DNA of 64,000 nt, from positions 46,424,902 to 46,488,901 of the forward strand of contig NC_091930.1 in NCBI RefSeq assembly GCF_041260155.1, read 5' to 3'. The stretch's first letter is position 1. Each line of letters starts with the position of its first letter. The translations under genes and the position numbers were made by a program. Shown here in pieces: positions 24,513 through 35,564 of the stretch. The notes beneath the pieces were generated by a model, which saw only the letters and a program-made list of their open reading frames with translations, was not told where the DNA came from and searched no databases. Source of the DNA: Ptychodera flava (Eukaryota; Hemichordata; Enteropneusta; Ptychoderidae).

Positions 24513-24691
24513 AGATTGGAACTAATTTGGGCTTATTGGATGGTGAAGTAATGTCGATTTAATCTACAAATGTTATCTAATCTGCTTTTCTATTTATATT
24601 ACACACTTGTGTTTATGAGTAATTTGCGATATTGCATTATTCAGCTATATGGCATCTAACACTTGAGAAATTTGCAAATTAGTTCCAATCT
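24513..24691. mobile_element. MITE with GATTGGAACTAATTTG termini, copy 1
   Basis: Terminal inverted repeats AGATTGGAACTAATTTG and CAAATTAGTTCCAATCT enclose 145 bp of AT-rich sequence. A second copy with the same ends and similar interior is at 31849-32051. It lies upstream of the start of the TRADD-N/NHL gene. Confidence 0.75.
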
Positions 24692-25036
24692 CGTTTTTTT
24701 AGCTCATCGACATTGTACACTGGTATAACCTATATCATTGCCTTTTGACGCTTTTTGTTGTGGTGACGATGATGGTGGAAGCGATGAAGATTTGTACGTC
24801 GGTAAAGCTAGGATATTGAAATTATTTTCTAGAGACTTGGAAATCTTTCACAGATCTGACATATAACGCCGTATGATATTATGAAGACTCGTTTTCTGTG
24901 AGAACGACAGTAAAAATATCTTATGTCTCATGATGCTACGAACGGTTAAAATGATAACGACATATTCACACAATACAAATTCTTTGCGACATTAATGGTT
25001 TATATATCTTAGTGACCATCACTTCAGCGAATGGAT

Positions 25037-25292
25037 GGTCCAAATATTCTCTCCTTGATTTAAAAATCACCTGATATGTATTCTCATGACCAAATATTCC
25101 CTCCTTGATTTAAAACTCACCTGATATGTTTTCTCTAACCAAATGTTCCCTCCTTGATTTAAAACTCACCTGATATGTATTCTCTCTCATGACCAAATAT
25201 TCCCTCCTTGATTTAAAACTCACCTGATATGTATTCTCTGACCAAATATTCCCTCTTTGATTTAAAACTCACCTGATATGTATTCTCTGACC
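25037..25292. repeat. Minisatellite, about 50-60 bp unit, five copies
   Basis: The repeated unit contains 'ccaaatattccctcc', 'ttgatttaaaactcacctga' and 'tatgtattctctgac' in order. Five units differ mainly by short indels near the unit boundary. Confidence 0.85.
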
Positions 25293-25789
25293 GCGAAGAT
25301 TACATCTTCAGAATTTCAAGCCTTGTTTCCAACTGCGAAAAGGTGATTAAAGTTTGTATTCCCGCCTCTCTGGGGTTATATCATCCTGTGAAGTAAATTT
25401 GAAATACATTTTTGTACTCTCGAATGTCGTTTAGATGCACAATTCTGTCAAATGTAAATATACGTCATGACTAATTTACTCAGCTCATTTTAACTTTAAC
25501 ATGCTAGTATTACACGGGTAAGTTTCACCAGAGAAAACCAAGAACCTCCTTTAAATTTGGTCACTGGGATTGGTGATGGAACAAATTCATTGCTAATAGT
25601 CAAGCAATGCATTAAGAAAATCGTTTTGCATTTCCGGGGTTTCAATTATTTTGCATGGGATGATATTATATATGTTATAATGTGAAATCATAAGGATAAC
25701 TAATGTTGAATGCAGAGATAATCACAAATGTTACGGATCTAATATTTATATTTCATCTTTATATACTTCATTTTGAAAGAATGACTACC

Positions 25790-26280
25790 CATAGGGAATT
25801 GCACAGAAGTCCCCAGGGGTAGGAGTTTGGGTACGGGTGCCCTGGTCTCAGGACAAGGTTCTTCTTGCTATGGTTTAATTTATTGTAATACGTTTGATTA
25901 TGATATATTGCCAATAAAGTTTTATACCACCAACCTTTCTTTGCAGCTTTGGTGTCTTTGTCCTATGTTAGCACAGGTTTTGTAATGATTTCTTTTTTCA
26001 TATTTGTACTTTGACAATCTTAAGCGAAGATTTGTCACTGTGTTGCGTCTATTATCTGACCAGTTTTATTGCCTAATTCGCCAAGCAAGCAACGTAGTAA
26101 TTTAGTCTATTATCTGAATAGTTTGAGTGCCTAATTCGCTAAAGTAAGCAAGGGTAAATTACTAATCTGTGGACGCTGTCACCAGATTACCACTGGATTA
26201 ACTTTGACAAGTCAACAACGAATGCACCAGCAAGGTTGCTAGTGGCAATCGTGCGCTCGTTGTTGACTCTGTAGCCCATA
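25790..26280. repeat. Dispersed repeat R, copy 1
   Basis: About 480 bp starting near AGGGAATTGCACAGAAGTCC and ending near ACCAGCAAGGTTGC. It is closely similar, in the same orientation, to 41478-41870, with shared blocks such as GGTTCTTCTTGCTATGGTTT and CCAACCTTTCTTTGCAGCTT. No open frame or terminal repeats were found, so its class is unknown. Confidence 0.75.
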
Positions 26281-26767
26281 CCGTTTCCCCATTCAGCATT
26301 TCAAAAAAGGAAAGTCTAAACATGGTGACAGAAAAACAGGCTAAATCGTTCTTATTACATACGTTCTATTTAAAAGACTTGTGTTGACTTCTTGCAAATG
26401 CTTGAACACACTATTGGTGTAAACAAATTATGTAAACATACGTATTGTTTTGTCAGTCCTAGAAAATATCATCTATCTCAGATGTGCTATTATGATCTCC
26501 GTAGAATGGTCTAAACGGGATGAATGTCCAGAATGTTGGCCGGAATCTCCATCAAAATAATGGCAATAAAGCTAGGTAGCCATCCGAAAATGGAAAAAGG
26601 TGAATAGTCGACAAATAGGTATTTTGTTTACCTAGGGGCACTTGTATCTCGAAAGAGACAAAGCAACAAAAGCATATCGTCAGTGTTGTGGTGGTAGCGC
26701 CATGCCATTCATGACTTGCGTTTCCCTTAAATGAACCCCGCAAGCTTTCTTCTTATTAGTGTTTGGT
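26281..26767. other. Non-coding stretch
   Basis: No gene, RNA or element boundary recognised. Confidence 0.4.
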
Positions 26768-26937
<170 letters not shown>

Positions 26938-27042
26938 ATATATGTCATTAGCTGCAGCCACCCATTTGAAGCATTTTCATTGTAACTCTAAGCGCCACTG
27001 AGCATTGTTTAACTTTGGATTTTAGGCGCTATACAAATTTTC

Positions 27043-27065
27043 TAGATAGATAGATAGATAGATAT
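27043..27065. repeat. (GATA)n microsatellite
   Basis: Short run of AGAT units. Confidence 0.9.
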
Positions 27066-27199
27066 ATAGTGTCAATAGGACGTTAGCAGTTGATCCCCAG
27101 TGGAGAGTGGAGTGGAATAATACAGAAAACTTGATTGATACACACTACCACACCCAGTTGTTTGGTCCGAACGTATTTTAATGAACTTGTAACACAACG

Positions 27200-27226
27200 T
27201 TTCGCTCCAGAACTAAACTTCTTCAG
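27200..27226 (-). ncRNA. Hammerhead ribozyme core of Penelope element A (degenerate)
   Basis: On the minus strand, CTGAAGA (fits CUGANGA) is followed by a 16-base stem-loop and GAAA. Stem II here would be GTTT against GAGC, largely wobble pairs, which suggests decay. Hammerhead motifs are established in the terminal repeats of Penelope-like elements. Confidence 0.45.
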
Positions 27227-27476
27227 GTATACTGTATAACGGAAAATACAAAGATCGTGCTTATAAATAAATGCTGTACATTAAACAAACTTTGCTTTAC
27301 AAAACTTTAAACTGTCAGTAGGATTGTTTGACAAAGTCGATCGATTGAAAATGATATGTGATTTTGTGATAAAAGTAGTCACCTTGCAGTCCGATATGCA
27401 TATCCCGAGTTGCGAATATGCAGGTGAATTGCTATTTATACCTCCGGAAAATTGACTGAGAGGGCGCTGTGGGAAC

Positions 27477-28301
27477 TTATGTGAATATCGGGCGGATGTT
27501 TAACCCAACAGGTGAAAGAGTATTGAGTTTCTGGATCCATAGTGATTCGATTTGTTTACGTAGCTTATCATCTGACTGATATATTTGCACTATCGCGAAA
27601 ATTGTAATGTCGTTGATGTCATGCTGATCAGAGTTGAAATGAGTGGCTACAGGGGTGTCTTTATTATGGCGAGTAGTCGAGAGTTGATTGTTGAAACGTA
27701 GTCTTAGTGAAGTCTTAGTTTCACCCACATATTGTTTTGAGCAACGTTTGCACGTGATGAGATAAATAATGTTCTTACTTTGACAGCTCATATTGTTTCT
27801 GATTTCATGGATGGTATTATTGGCGGTGCTAGTGAAGTGGGTGATATTCGATGAAAATTTGCAAACATTGCATGCCCTTTTTGAGCCGCATTTAAAGAAT
27901 CCAGGTTTGTGTGTAATGGACGTACTAATGTCGGAGTGAACCAGAAGATCGCGGAGATTTCTGTTACGACGGTATGATATTATAGGTGTATCTGGTATCG
28001 CTTGTTGGGGTTGTTTATTATGGTATTGCAGTAAGGTTGTTCTGGGAATCGCCTTAGCACGTTGTATTTGGTTTACCACAAGATTTCGTGGGTAGCCTCG
28101 TTCCAAGAGAGAAAATTGTAGTTCAGAAAGGTGTATGTCTCTCCATTGAGTTTCTGAACAAATGCGACAAATTCGAATGGCCAGGCTATATGGTAAACCC
28201 AGTTTAACATGTCTTAGGTGTGAGGAATTAAAATGAAAATACTGATGGGTGTCTGTAGGTTTTTCGTATAAATCGGTCATAATTTTGCCGTGATCATCCA
28301 C
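27477..28301 (-). pseudogene. Penelope-like GIY-YIG endonuclease domain
   Basis: An uninterrupted frame of about 274 codons. It starts with the end of the reverse transcriptase (LYEKPTDTHQYFHF, LPYSLAIRICRIC) and continues through PIISYRRNRNLRDLLV and a Cys-rich linker to the nuclease: NIIYLITCKRCSKQYVGET, then LRLRFNNQ and QIESLWIQKL near the end. This is the order known for Penelope-like elements. The upstream frame breaks mean the whole polyprotein is not encoded. Confidence 0.85.
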
Positions 28302-29980
28302 ATGAACTTTGACATCTAGAAATCATGCTTGTCTTTGATTCCTCCATCATGGTGAATTTGAAAGTGAGATGATATGAATTGATATACTTAAAGAAGGCAG
28401 TAATGGCTTGCGTGCCTGCTACGAAAATACTATAAATGTCATCGATAAATCGATGCCATAGAAGCGGTGTTGAGGGTGCATCCTGTAGAATTTTTTCTTC
28501 CAGATCACCCATATAGATAATTGCATTATCTAGGTGCCATCTTTTGGCCCATGGCTGTGCCGTGAATTTGTAAGAAGTGTTGATTGTTGAAGACAAGGTT
28601 ATTGCTGTATAGGACTAATTTTGAGAAACGTATGGTAGTATTTGTGGGTGGGGTCTTGTCGGATCTGTAATCTAAGGCCTTACGACAGGCTTGTATGCCT
28701 TCCTCTATGGGAATACTTGGTAAAGAGAAACCACGTCAAATGTTATCATGGAGCTTCCTGGAGGAATGTGTTCTAGATTATGGATGATCTGTAAAAAGTG
28801 GGTCGTGTATTTGATATATGATGGCAATTTCGCTGATAGTGGTTGGAGATGATGATCTATGTATTCAGAAATACCTTGCGTTGGATGGTTAATAGTGGAA
28901 ATAATTTGTCTAAATCGGATGCCCTCCTTGTGTATTGTGGGCAACATGTAAAATGTGCCTGGTTTGGGGTCGTTGCAAATGAGATAATCCCGGGTTGACT
29001 TGAAATATTACCCTGTTGGAATTTATCATTTATGGCTGCTTTGATAGAAATATTGCTTTTGTTAGTGGGATCTGATTTGAGTCTTTTATAATGTTTTGTA
29101 TTGTTCAGAATCTTATCAGCGTCTAGGATGTAGTCTGACCTGTTCATTATTACCATAGCTGACCCTTTGTCTGCTGGTTTGAAGATCCAGTCCCTCTTCT
29201 TCCTGAGTGTTTCTAATGCACCTCTCTCTGATTTGGTGAGATCATGGAGGTAGGAAGAGTCCTTCATAGTTCTGAATTTTGAATGATCTTCTGTATCTTC
29301 TTTGGTCAAAGTGATGAATGCCTCTAGAAATGAATCACGGTTCGGAGGTGGTGTGAAGAGATTCTTTTTGCGGAATGGTTCATTGACATATTTTGTCGTG
29401 TCCTCTGTTTCATCGTCGAAGAAATATTCCGCCAAGCGTAGACGACGGTGGAAAGTGTTCATATCGATGGCTAGTTGAACTTTGTTAGCTTTCGTCGGGG
29501 TGGGGCAGAAAGACAAGCCCTTATCCAGGAGGTTTATTTGGTGTTCCGTGAGTTTGATTTGAGTTACATTGATGACCGTAGTTGATTTCTTGTCTGGTGA
29601 GTGGCTTCGCAACTACGATGGTGTCGTAGAAGAGTTCTGCTTGTTCATGTTTGATGGCAGGGTTGTCAGTTTTTGCAGATAGGTGTGCGTATTCTTTTGA
29701 TATCAAACTTGGTTTTGATTCCATCCCTGTGTAACTTTCGTTGTTTTCGAGCATATTCTTTTATGAGAAGATTAAATAATGTTTTTGACGCATTATGTAA
29801 AACCTTGTTCCATTTTTCTGTGAAAGATAATGACTTGCCGACGACATTTGGACTAAGTTTGAGTTTCAATCCCTTGGGAACATTATTGTTGATTTTGTAG
29901 ATTCGAAGGCTGCTTGCATGTATTTGGCAATTTAGTAGTTTCTCACTCGATCTCTTTATATTGTTAACCAGTTTGTACAT
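28294..29980 (-). pseudogene. Penelope-like reverse transcriptase, frame-broken
   Basis: Frames at 29980-29666, 29612-28857, 28947-28705 and 28596-28294 together read as one protein with shifts between them. Visible features are the KPADKGSAMVIMNRSDY block upstream of the fingers, a palm segment ending TFDVVSLYQVFP, and the catalytic motif RFIDDIYSIF with two Asp, followed by HLTFKFTM. These are typical of Penelope-like elements. The frame changes indicate decay. Confidence 0.8.
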
Positions 29981-30262
29981 GGTTACGATACGTCAGGATG
30001 GAAAGATCAAACAGCGGGTTACCACTAGTATCTCCGAAGGATTATTAAGGATCGCCGGGAAAAACAGTATATTCAGAAATACATTGTGTTGGATGGTAAA
30101 TAGTTGAAATAATTGCAAATTGTCATCGGATATCACCCATTTCACTAGCACAGCCTGTTATACCATCCATGAAATCAGAAACAATATGAGTTGTCAAAGT
30201 AAGAACATCATTTATCTCATCACGTGCAAACGTTGCTCAAAACAATATGTGGGTGAAACTAA

Positions 30263-31275
30263 GGGACCGTTCAGTTTTTACGGCGGGGGAGGCGGCAAAA
30301 TCCAGGGGGGGGATCATCGTAATTTTGGAATCCGCAAAGGGGGAGGGTCATCGCTTTTTCACTGGTAGGAAAGGGGGGGTCACCACATTTTCAAAAACAT
30401 AATACCAACAATAAAGTTCACTTTATGCCATGGCCATGATTGACCCTCTTTACTGGCGGGCCGCCTTCGGTGGCCCACTACAATAAATATACATTATTTA
30501 TTACCCATGACCCTCTTAACAGGCAGACGCCTTTGGCGGCCCACTCCAATTAGGTTTAGTTCATGCAATGGCTATGATCCGACCGTCTTTACCGGCGGGC
30601 CGCCTGTGGTGGCCCACTACAATAAATTGACTTTATGTAATACCCCACGGCAATCTACTGTGAAATTCCGGTTGAAGCCGCGGCTTGTATTAGAAACATT
30701 TTTGAGGGACCCCTGGGATCACGCACTGAATAATGGTAATGGCCGCGCGCCTTCAGCGGCCCTGTCCAGTAAAGTCTACTTTATGCAATAGCCATGATCG
30801 ACCCTCTTTACCGGCGTCCACCTTTGGTGGCCCACTAGAATAAAGTTTACTTTACGTAATGGCCCATGACCCTCTTAACCGGAGGGCTGCATTTGGCGAA
30901 CCACTCCAATAGAGTTTACTTTATACATTGTCCATGGACATGAGTTGTCTATGGAAATGAAGTTAAAAAATTGCCTTACAGTCGTCCTTATTAACAGACG
31001 TTTCAATGGATGTGGCTGAGAAGTTTGTGCACTGGCATCTCTGCTACACGAATAAAGTGCGCTGCGTACCGGAGTTCAAATCCAAACCATGCGGGTAAAT
31101 TTGACATATGGGTTTTGGTTATTTTTCAGGGGGGGGGGGTCAATCAATTTTTTCGTCTGACAAAGGGGGGGTCATCTTTTTTTCACAAAAATATGCAGGG
31201 GGGGTCTATGTTTTTTGAACACCGGCGACGAGATTTTGCCGCCCCCCCCCCAGGCCGTAAAAACTGAACGCTCCC
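30263..31275. mobile_element. Harbinger-like MITE, copy 1 (TAA target duplication)
   Basis: Ends are GGGACCGTTCAGTTTTTACG and CGTAAAAACTGAACGCTCCC, one mismatch apart as inverted repeats. TAA is duplicated on both sides (30260-30262 and 31276-31278), and the empty site is visible in Penelope element A. Three-base TWA duplications are characteristic of PIF/Harbinger. Subterminal regions are runs of G or C. The interior contains several diverged 'cttta(c/t)cggcgggccgcc' type repeats. No transposase. Confidence 0.8.
31011..31084 (+). ncRNA. tRNA-like (A-box/B-box) segment inside Harbinger-like MITE
   Basis: TGTGGCTGAGAAG resembles a pol III A box, and GAGTTCAAATCC about 55 bases on resembles a B box. 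The same segment occurs inverted in copy 2 near 36290-36365. Probably a captured tRNA-derived sequence; function unproven. Confidence 0.35.
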
Positions 31276-31766
31276 TAAGACATCACTTAGACTACGTTTC
31301 ATCAATCATCTCTCGACTACTCGCCACAGAAGACACTCCTGTAGCCACTCGTTTCAACTCTGATCAGCATGACATCAACGACATTACAATTTCCGCGACA
31401 GTGCAAATATATTAGTCAGATGATAAGCTACGTAAACAATCGAATCACTATGGATCCAGAAACTCGATACTCTTTCACCTGTTGGCTTACACATGAGCCC
31501 GATATTCACATAAGTTCCCACAGCGCCCTCTCAGTCCATTTCCCGGAGGTATAAATAGCCATTCGTGCACATCAGCACGCCAGATTCCGACCTTGGGCGT
31601 CGGACTGCAAGGTGACTACTTTTTATTACTAAATCAATATCATTTCAATCGATCGACTTTGTAAAACAATTCTACTGACAGTTTAAAGCTTTGTAAAGCA
31701 ATGTTTTCTTCATGTACAGCATTTATTTATAAGCACGATCTTTGTATTTTCCGTTATACAGTGCAC

Positions 31767-31794
31767 CTGAAGAAGCTCTAGTTTTGGAGCGAAA
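31767..31794 (+). ncRNA. Hammerhead ribozyme core of Penelope element B
   Basis: CTGAAGA (31767-31773, fits CUGANGA), stem II GCTC (31775-31778) pairing GAGC (31787-31790), then GAAA (31791-31794). The catalytic core and stem II are clear. I did not resolve stem III and the cleavage site. Confidence 0.55.
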
Positions 31795-31819
31795 CGTTGT
31801 GTTACAAGTTCATCTTTGA

Positions 31820-32198
31820 CGTTTGACGTCAAAATATACGAGTAACACGATTGGAACTAATTTGGGATAATTGGATGGTGAAGTCATGTCGGTTTAATCT
31901 ACAAATATAGGCTCATCCGCTTTTCCTTTTAGGTTATACACTTGTTTTTAGAAGTAATTTGTAATATTGCAACGTTCAGCTATAGGTAGCATAACACTTT
32001 TGTAAAATTTGAAAAATTCGAAGATCCAATTATCCCAAATTAGTTCCAATCGTAGTTGAGTGTTTTTCACGGAGTCGTACAACTTCGAGCCGAAGGCGAG
32101 AAGTTGTGCGGCTCCGCGAAAAACACGAGTATACGATGACGTCAAACAGAGAAAAATACCATGGGATTATATATTTATCACATGAACAGTCTTCTTAT
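31820..32198. repeat. Palindrome P, copy 1 (disrupted by MITE)
   Basis: The right arm (from about 32058) carries GTGTTTTTCACGGAGTCGTA, the loop GAGCCGAAGGCGAG, the complement, then TGACGTCA (32137-32144). Left-arm remnants TTGACGTCAAAATATACGAGT (TGACGTCA at 31824-31831) precede the inserted MITE. It corresponds to the intact palindrome at 35375-35564. Confidence 0.7.
31849..32051. mobile_element. MITE with GATTGGAACTAATTTG termini, copy 2
   Basis: Same ends and interior as 24513-24691. It is inserted in the palindromic end of the repeat unit that begins near 31820. Confidence 0.75.
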
Positions 32199-33197
32199 TT
32201 TTCTTTTGACGTAAATGGATCAAAAATATCGTAACAAATTGCATGAATTTCGTCGCGATTTGTGTTTTACTTACGCGGATTACTTTCATTTAAAAAGTAA
32301 AGCGGCCCGTCACCAAGGAGATACTCTCATTCATAAATCCCATCAAGCCGACATTTGCTACATCAAATGGTATCTCCACCAACCAGACATACGGATTCTG
32401 TCACGTGAGCCTGTCAATCATTGTCTCGCGCTGTACCGATGCCAAGGCAAGTCGACCATGCCATCGGTGGACATAACTTTCATCGTGCTAGTGACGGATA
32501 GCCATAGCATCAAGAGTTATTCAGAATATTTACAAATAGATTTATGAAGTAAATTCAACGACACGGTCGAAACAGTAATTCTCATTCTCAGAGATTCCGT
32601 GGTTTTTCAGAATATCACACAAGTTTACAACCGTGGCGAGCGCGAAAGATTCCGTTCGATGGCTCACAGAGAGTGTACCTCATTGCATGTTTATGCCCAC
32701 AACGCTGCCGTATCTTTTTTTTTCGTCTTAAGGACCTTGATGTTTGCAGTGACATATATCTCACCCGTAGATGCATCCTGATTTTACTTGACGGAAACTC
32801 TGTTTTGAGTGTTGTCTGAGTCAACTTTCGAAGTACATCGGGTTCCACAGCGCTGCAGTGCATATAACGGTACAGCTCAACAGCTGATGTCTTCGATAGC
32901 GCTACAGCCTTACGCCGCGCTACAGGTTTGATTCCGAGCCAAGAATTTACAGAATTTTTTGTATGATGAAGGAAATTTATCGTTGTTTGTCGAATGACTT
33001 TATGCTTGTGCCTGTATGTCGCTTTCCCGAAGATAATATACTGTACTCATTTATTCAGTTGAACTTCCGTTGAGGTGTAGATTTCAGGTTTATCGCCAAC
33101 CGGGATCGCCAGGTACGACGTCCACATTGAGCCTTACGAGGCAACTCGACTGGATCGGCGTATCCCCATTCGATTCTCGGGAACAGCTATAGTTTTA

Positions 33198-35124
33198 GGG
33201 ACTGGACACAAATTACAAGGGGGGTGGGTGGGTCGGTGTTTTTTGGGGGTGGGTCGCCATTTTTCGCGCAAGCATTTTTGAAGGGTCATAAAATTTTGTG
33301 CAAGCCTATGGGGGAGGGTCACCTTTTTGTATGCATCAAAGCTGAAATTGCATGTGCACGTATTAGAGAATATGGAATACTGAAAAAAGAAAACATACCT
33401 CCTGGCACTTTCATTTTCTGTCATTTCCATTTTTGGCGCGCCCTTCGGGCGCAAGTTTAAGGTATAATAAGCAATGTATTGATGATCCAAGCAGCACATT
33501 GATTTAAGTTGTCATGATTTCTACTTATCCAACTCCTCTATTGTACATATAAACTGTCCCCTATAATGATGCTTTCAAAAAACGATTTGGGAGATCACTT
33601 ATTTGATATCATTCTCCCATTGACAATACATTGGGTATAGGTCGGTGTCAAATGTTCATGAAGCTGTATGTACATTTTTCAGTTTTTGAGGACATTGACA
33701 GAATACAAACTATTCAGAATAGTGCAAAATGTCATCAATAACAACTGGAAGCTTCAGGTCTAACAACTTTTGAATAACAATTTAGGATCAGATAACCTAT
33801 GAGTAATTTGTAGTTTCCTCTTAGCCTACTATGTATAGCGAATCAACATTTTGGTGAAATTCAAAAATCAAATTTCTTGCACATCCATGGACTTGAAACC
33901 ACTCTAGTCTAATCATGAGCATTAATACTAATAATTAGGTGTACATAAATGCACAGATTTACTAGTTTTGTATTGAAAAAAAAATATTCATAGTTTCATC
34001 ATAGGTTGCCATGTGTAATGAATGGACATTTCAGTGAAATTCCAAAATCAAATTTCTTGCACAACCATTGACTTGAAACCACTGTAGTCTAGTCATGAAC
34101 ATTAATACTATATAATTAGGTGTACATATATGCACAGATTTACTTAGTTTTGTATTAAAAAAAAATATTCATAGTTTCATCATAGGCTGCAATGCATTAG
34201 TGAATGGACATTTAGTGAAATGCCAAAAACAAATTTCTTGCACAACCATTGACTTGAAACCACTGTAGTCTAGTCATGAACATTAATACTAATAATTAGG
34301 TGTACATAAATGCACAGATTTACTTAGTTTTGTATTGAAAAAAAATATTCATAGTTTCATCATAGGCTGCCATGCATAGTGAATGGACATTTCAGTGAAA
34401 TTCCAAAATCAAATTTCTTGCACAACCATTGACTTGAAACCACTGTAGTCTAGTCATGAACATTAATACTAATAATTAGATGTACATAAATGCACAGATT
34501 TACCTAGTTTTGTATTAAAAAAATATTCATAGTTTCATCATAGGCCTGCCATGCATAGCGAATGAACATTTCAGTGAAATTCCCAAAACAAATTTCTTGC
34601 ACAACATTGACTTGAAACCACTGTAGTCTAGTCATGAACATTAATACTAATAATTAGATGTACATAAATGCACAGATTTACCTAGTTTTGTATTGGAAAA
34701 AAAAATATTCAAAGTTTCGTCATAGGCTGCCGTGCATAGTGAATCGACATTATCGATGAAATCTAAAAATTACATTTTTTGTACATGCATGCACATTTTT
34801 CCTACCACTTCAAGCAAAGTACATTTACATGAATTATTATACACATATGATTTGATACTTTTTGGACAAAGCGTTACATCGGCCGCATTTTGCCTTCCTT
34901 TGGGAGGGGACTTCAAAAGTATAGCAAGTCAGAAGGAGGTCTTGAACGCATTGCGGGTTTGTTGGGGGGTATTGAGTAACAGGGGAGGGTCACTTATTTT
35001 CATGCACGGATAAGGGGGAGGGTCACTAATTTTTGTGCATGAACTTTTGAAGGGTCATTATTTTTGACGCAGCGGCGTTTCGAAAAACACCGGCCCATCC
35101 CCCCTGTAATTTATGTCCAGTCCC
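33198..35124. mobile_element. 1.93-kb DNA element with GGGACTGGACA termini
   Basis: Left end GGGACTGGACACAAATTACA and right end TGTAATTTATGTCCAGTCCC are inverted repeats with one mismatch, next to G-rich subterminal runs. It splits body copy 1; the empty site TTTTTAGCTACTCG is at 37342-37355. Flanks are TTA on the left and TAA on the right, an imperfect TWA duplication compatible with Harbinger. The interior is mostly a 180-bp tandem array. Confidence 0.75.
33839..34760. repeat. Tandem array, 180-bp unit, five copies
   Basis: Units start with GAATSRACATT at about 33839, 34020, 34202, 34380, 34559 and 34740, giving a period of 178-182. They share CAAATTTCTTGCACAACCAT and GTGTACATAAATGCACAGAT. 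The array is contained in the inserted 1.93-kb element. Confidence 0.9.
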
Positions 35125-35374
35125 TAAGCAACTCGAAATTTCTCTGGACAATGCCTTCTATGTTTCCATGTGTGGATTTATCGGATCACCTTTTTTGTAA
35201 AAATATCATGAGAGCACGACATCGATCACGACAAATCGGTCTATGTTCACGTCGCGACCCGCATGTATGAACGGTACCATGCAAGAAAAAAGTTCCGGTT
35301 GATGACGTACAACAGGGGTAATTCGGATTTCTTATCCGTCCTGTTCTACGTCACACAGGTGGGAATTTGGGCCA

Positions 35375-35564
35375 GTTCATGTGATAATTATATATAATCC
35401 CATGGTATTTTTCTCTGTTGACGTCATCATATACGAGTGTTTTTCGCGGAGTCGTACAACTTCGAGCCGAAGGCGAAAAGTTGTGCGGCTCCGCGAAAAA
35501 CACGAGTATACGATGACGTCAAACAGAGAAAAATACCATGGGATTATATATTTATCACATGAAC
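35375..35564. repeat. Palindrome P, intact 190-bp copy
   Basis: Starts GTTCATGTGATA and ends TATCACATGAAC. The arms also contain ATCCCATGGTATTTTTCTCT, TGACGTCA (35419-35426 and 35514-35521) and GTGTTTTTCGCGGAG, all mirrored. The loop centre is GAGCCGAAGGCGAA. It separates two direct 1.24-kb bodies. Confidence 0.88.

Larger units (their letters stand above)
27150..29985 (-). mobile_element. Penelope-like element A, nearly full length but decayed
   Basis: On the minus strand from about 29980 to 27170: an N-terminal region, reverse transcriptase and GIY-YIG endonuclease in several overlapping frames, then a terminal region with a hammerhead-type core. The canonical ending before GTTACAAGTTCATTAAAAT is present. 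The frame breaks show it is inactive. A partial second copy lies head-to-head at 30.1-31.8 kb. Confidence 0.85.
30066..31822 (+). mobile_element. Penelope-like element B, plus-strand 3' part, interrupted by a MITE
   Basis: 30120-30262 reads the Cys-rich linker and nuclease start (IIYLITCKRCSKQYVGET). It is cut after GAAACTAA by the insertion 30263-31275. The element resumes at 31276 with TAAGACATCAC and continues through the end of the nuclease and the terminal region to GTTACAAGTTCAT near 31822. Removing the insertion restores the sequence found uninterrupted in element A. 30066-30116 is a small piece resembling element A's own sequence near 28857-28907 in the same genomic orientation, so the junction between the two elements is rearranged. 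Confidence 0.8.
32199..35374 (+). repeat. 1.24-kb body unit, copy 1 (split by an inserted element)
   Basis: 32199-33197 and 35125-35374 together (about 1.24 kb) match, in the same orientation and order, the body at 35565-37590. The short open frames inside are not conserved between copies. Element class not recognised; the palindromic ends suggest a foldback-type DNA element. Confidence 0.75.

Noticed and set aside
32930..32945. B-box-like 'ggtttgattcc' in the repeated body
   Set aside because: No A box at suitable distance and no cloverleaf pairing found.
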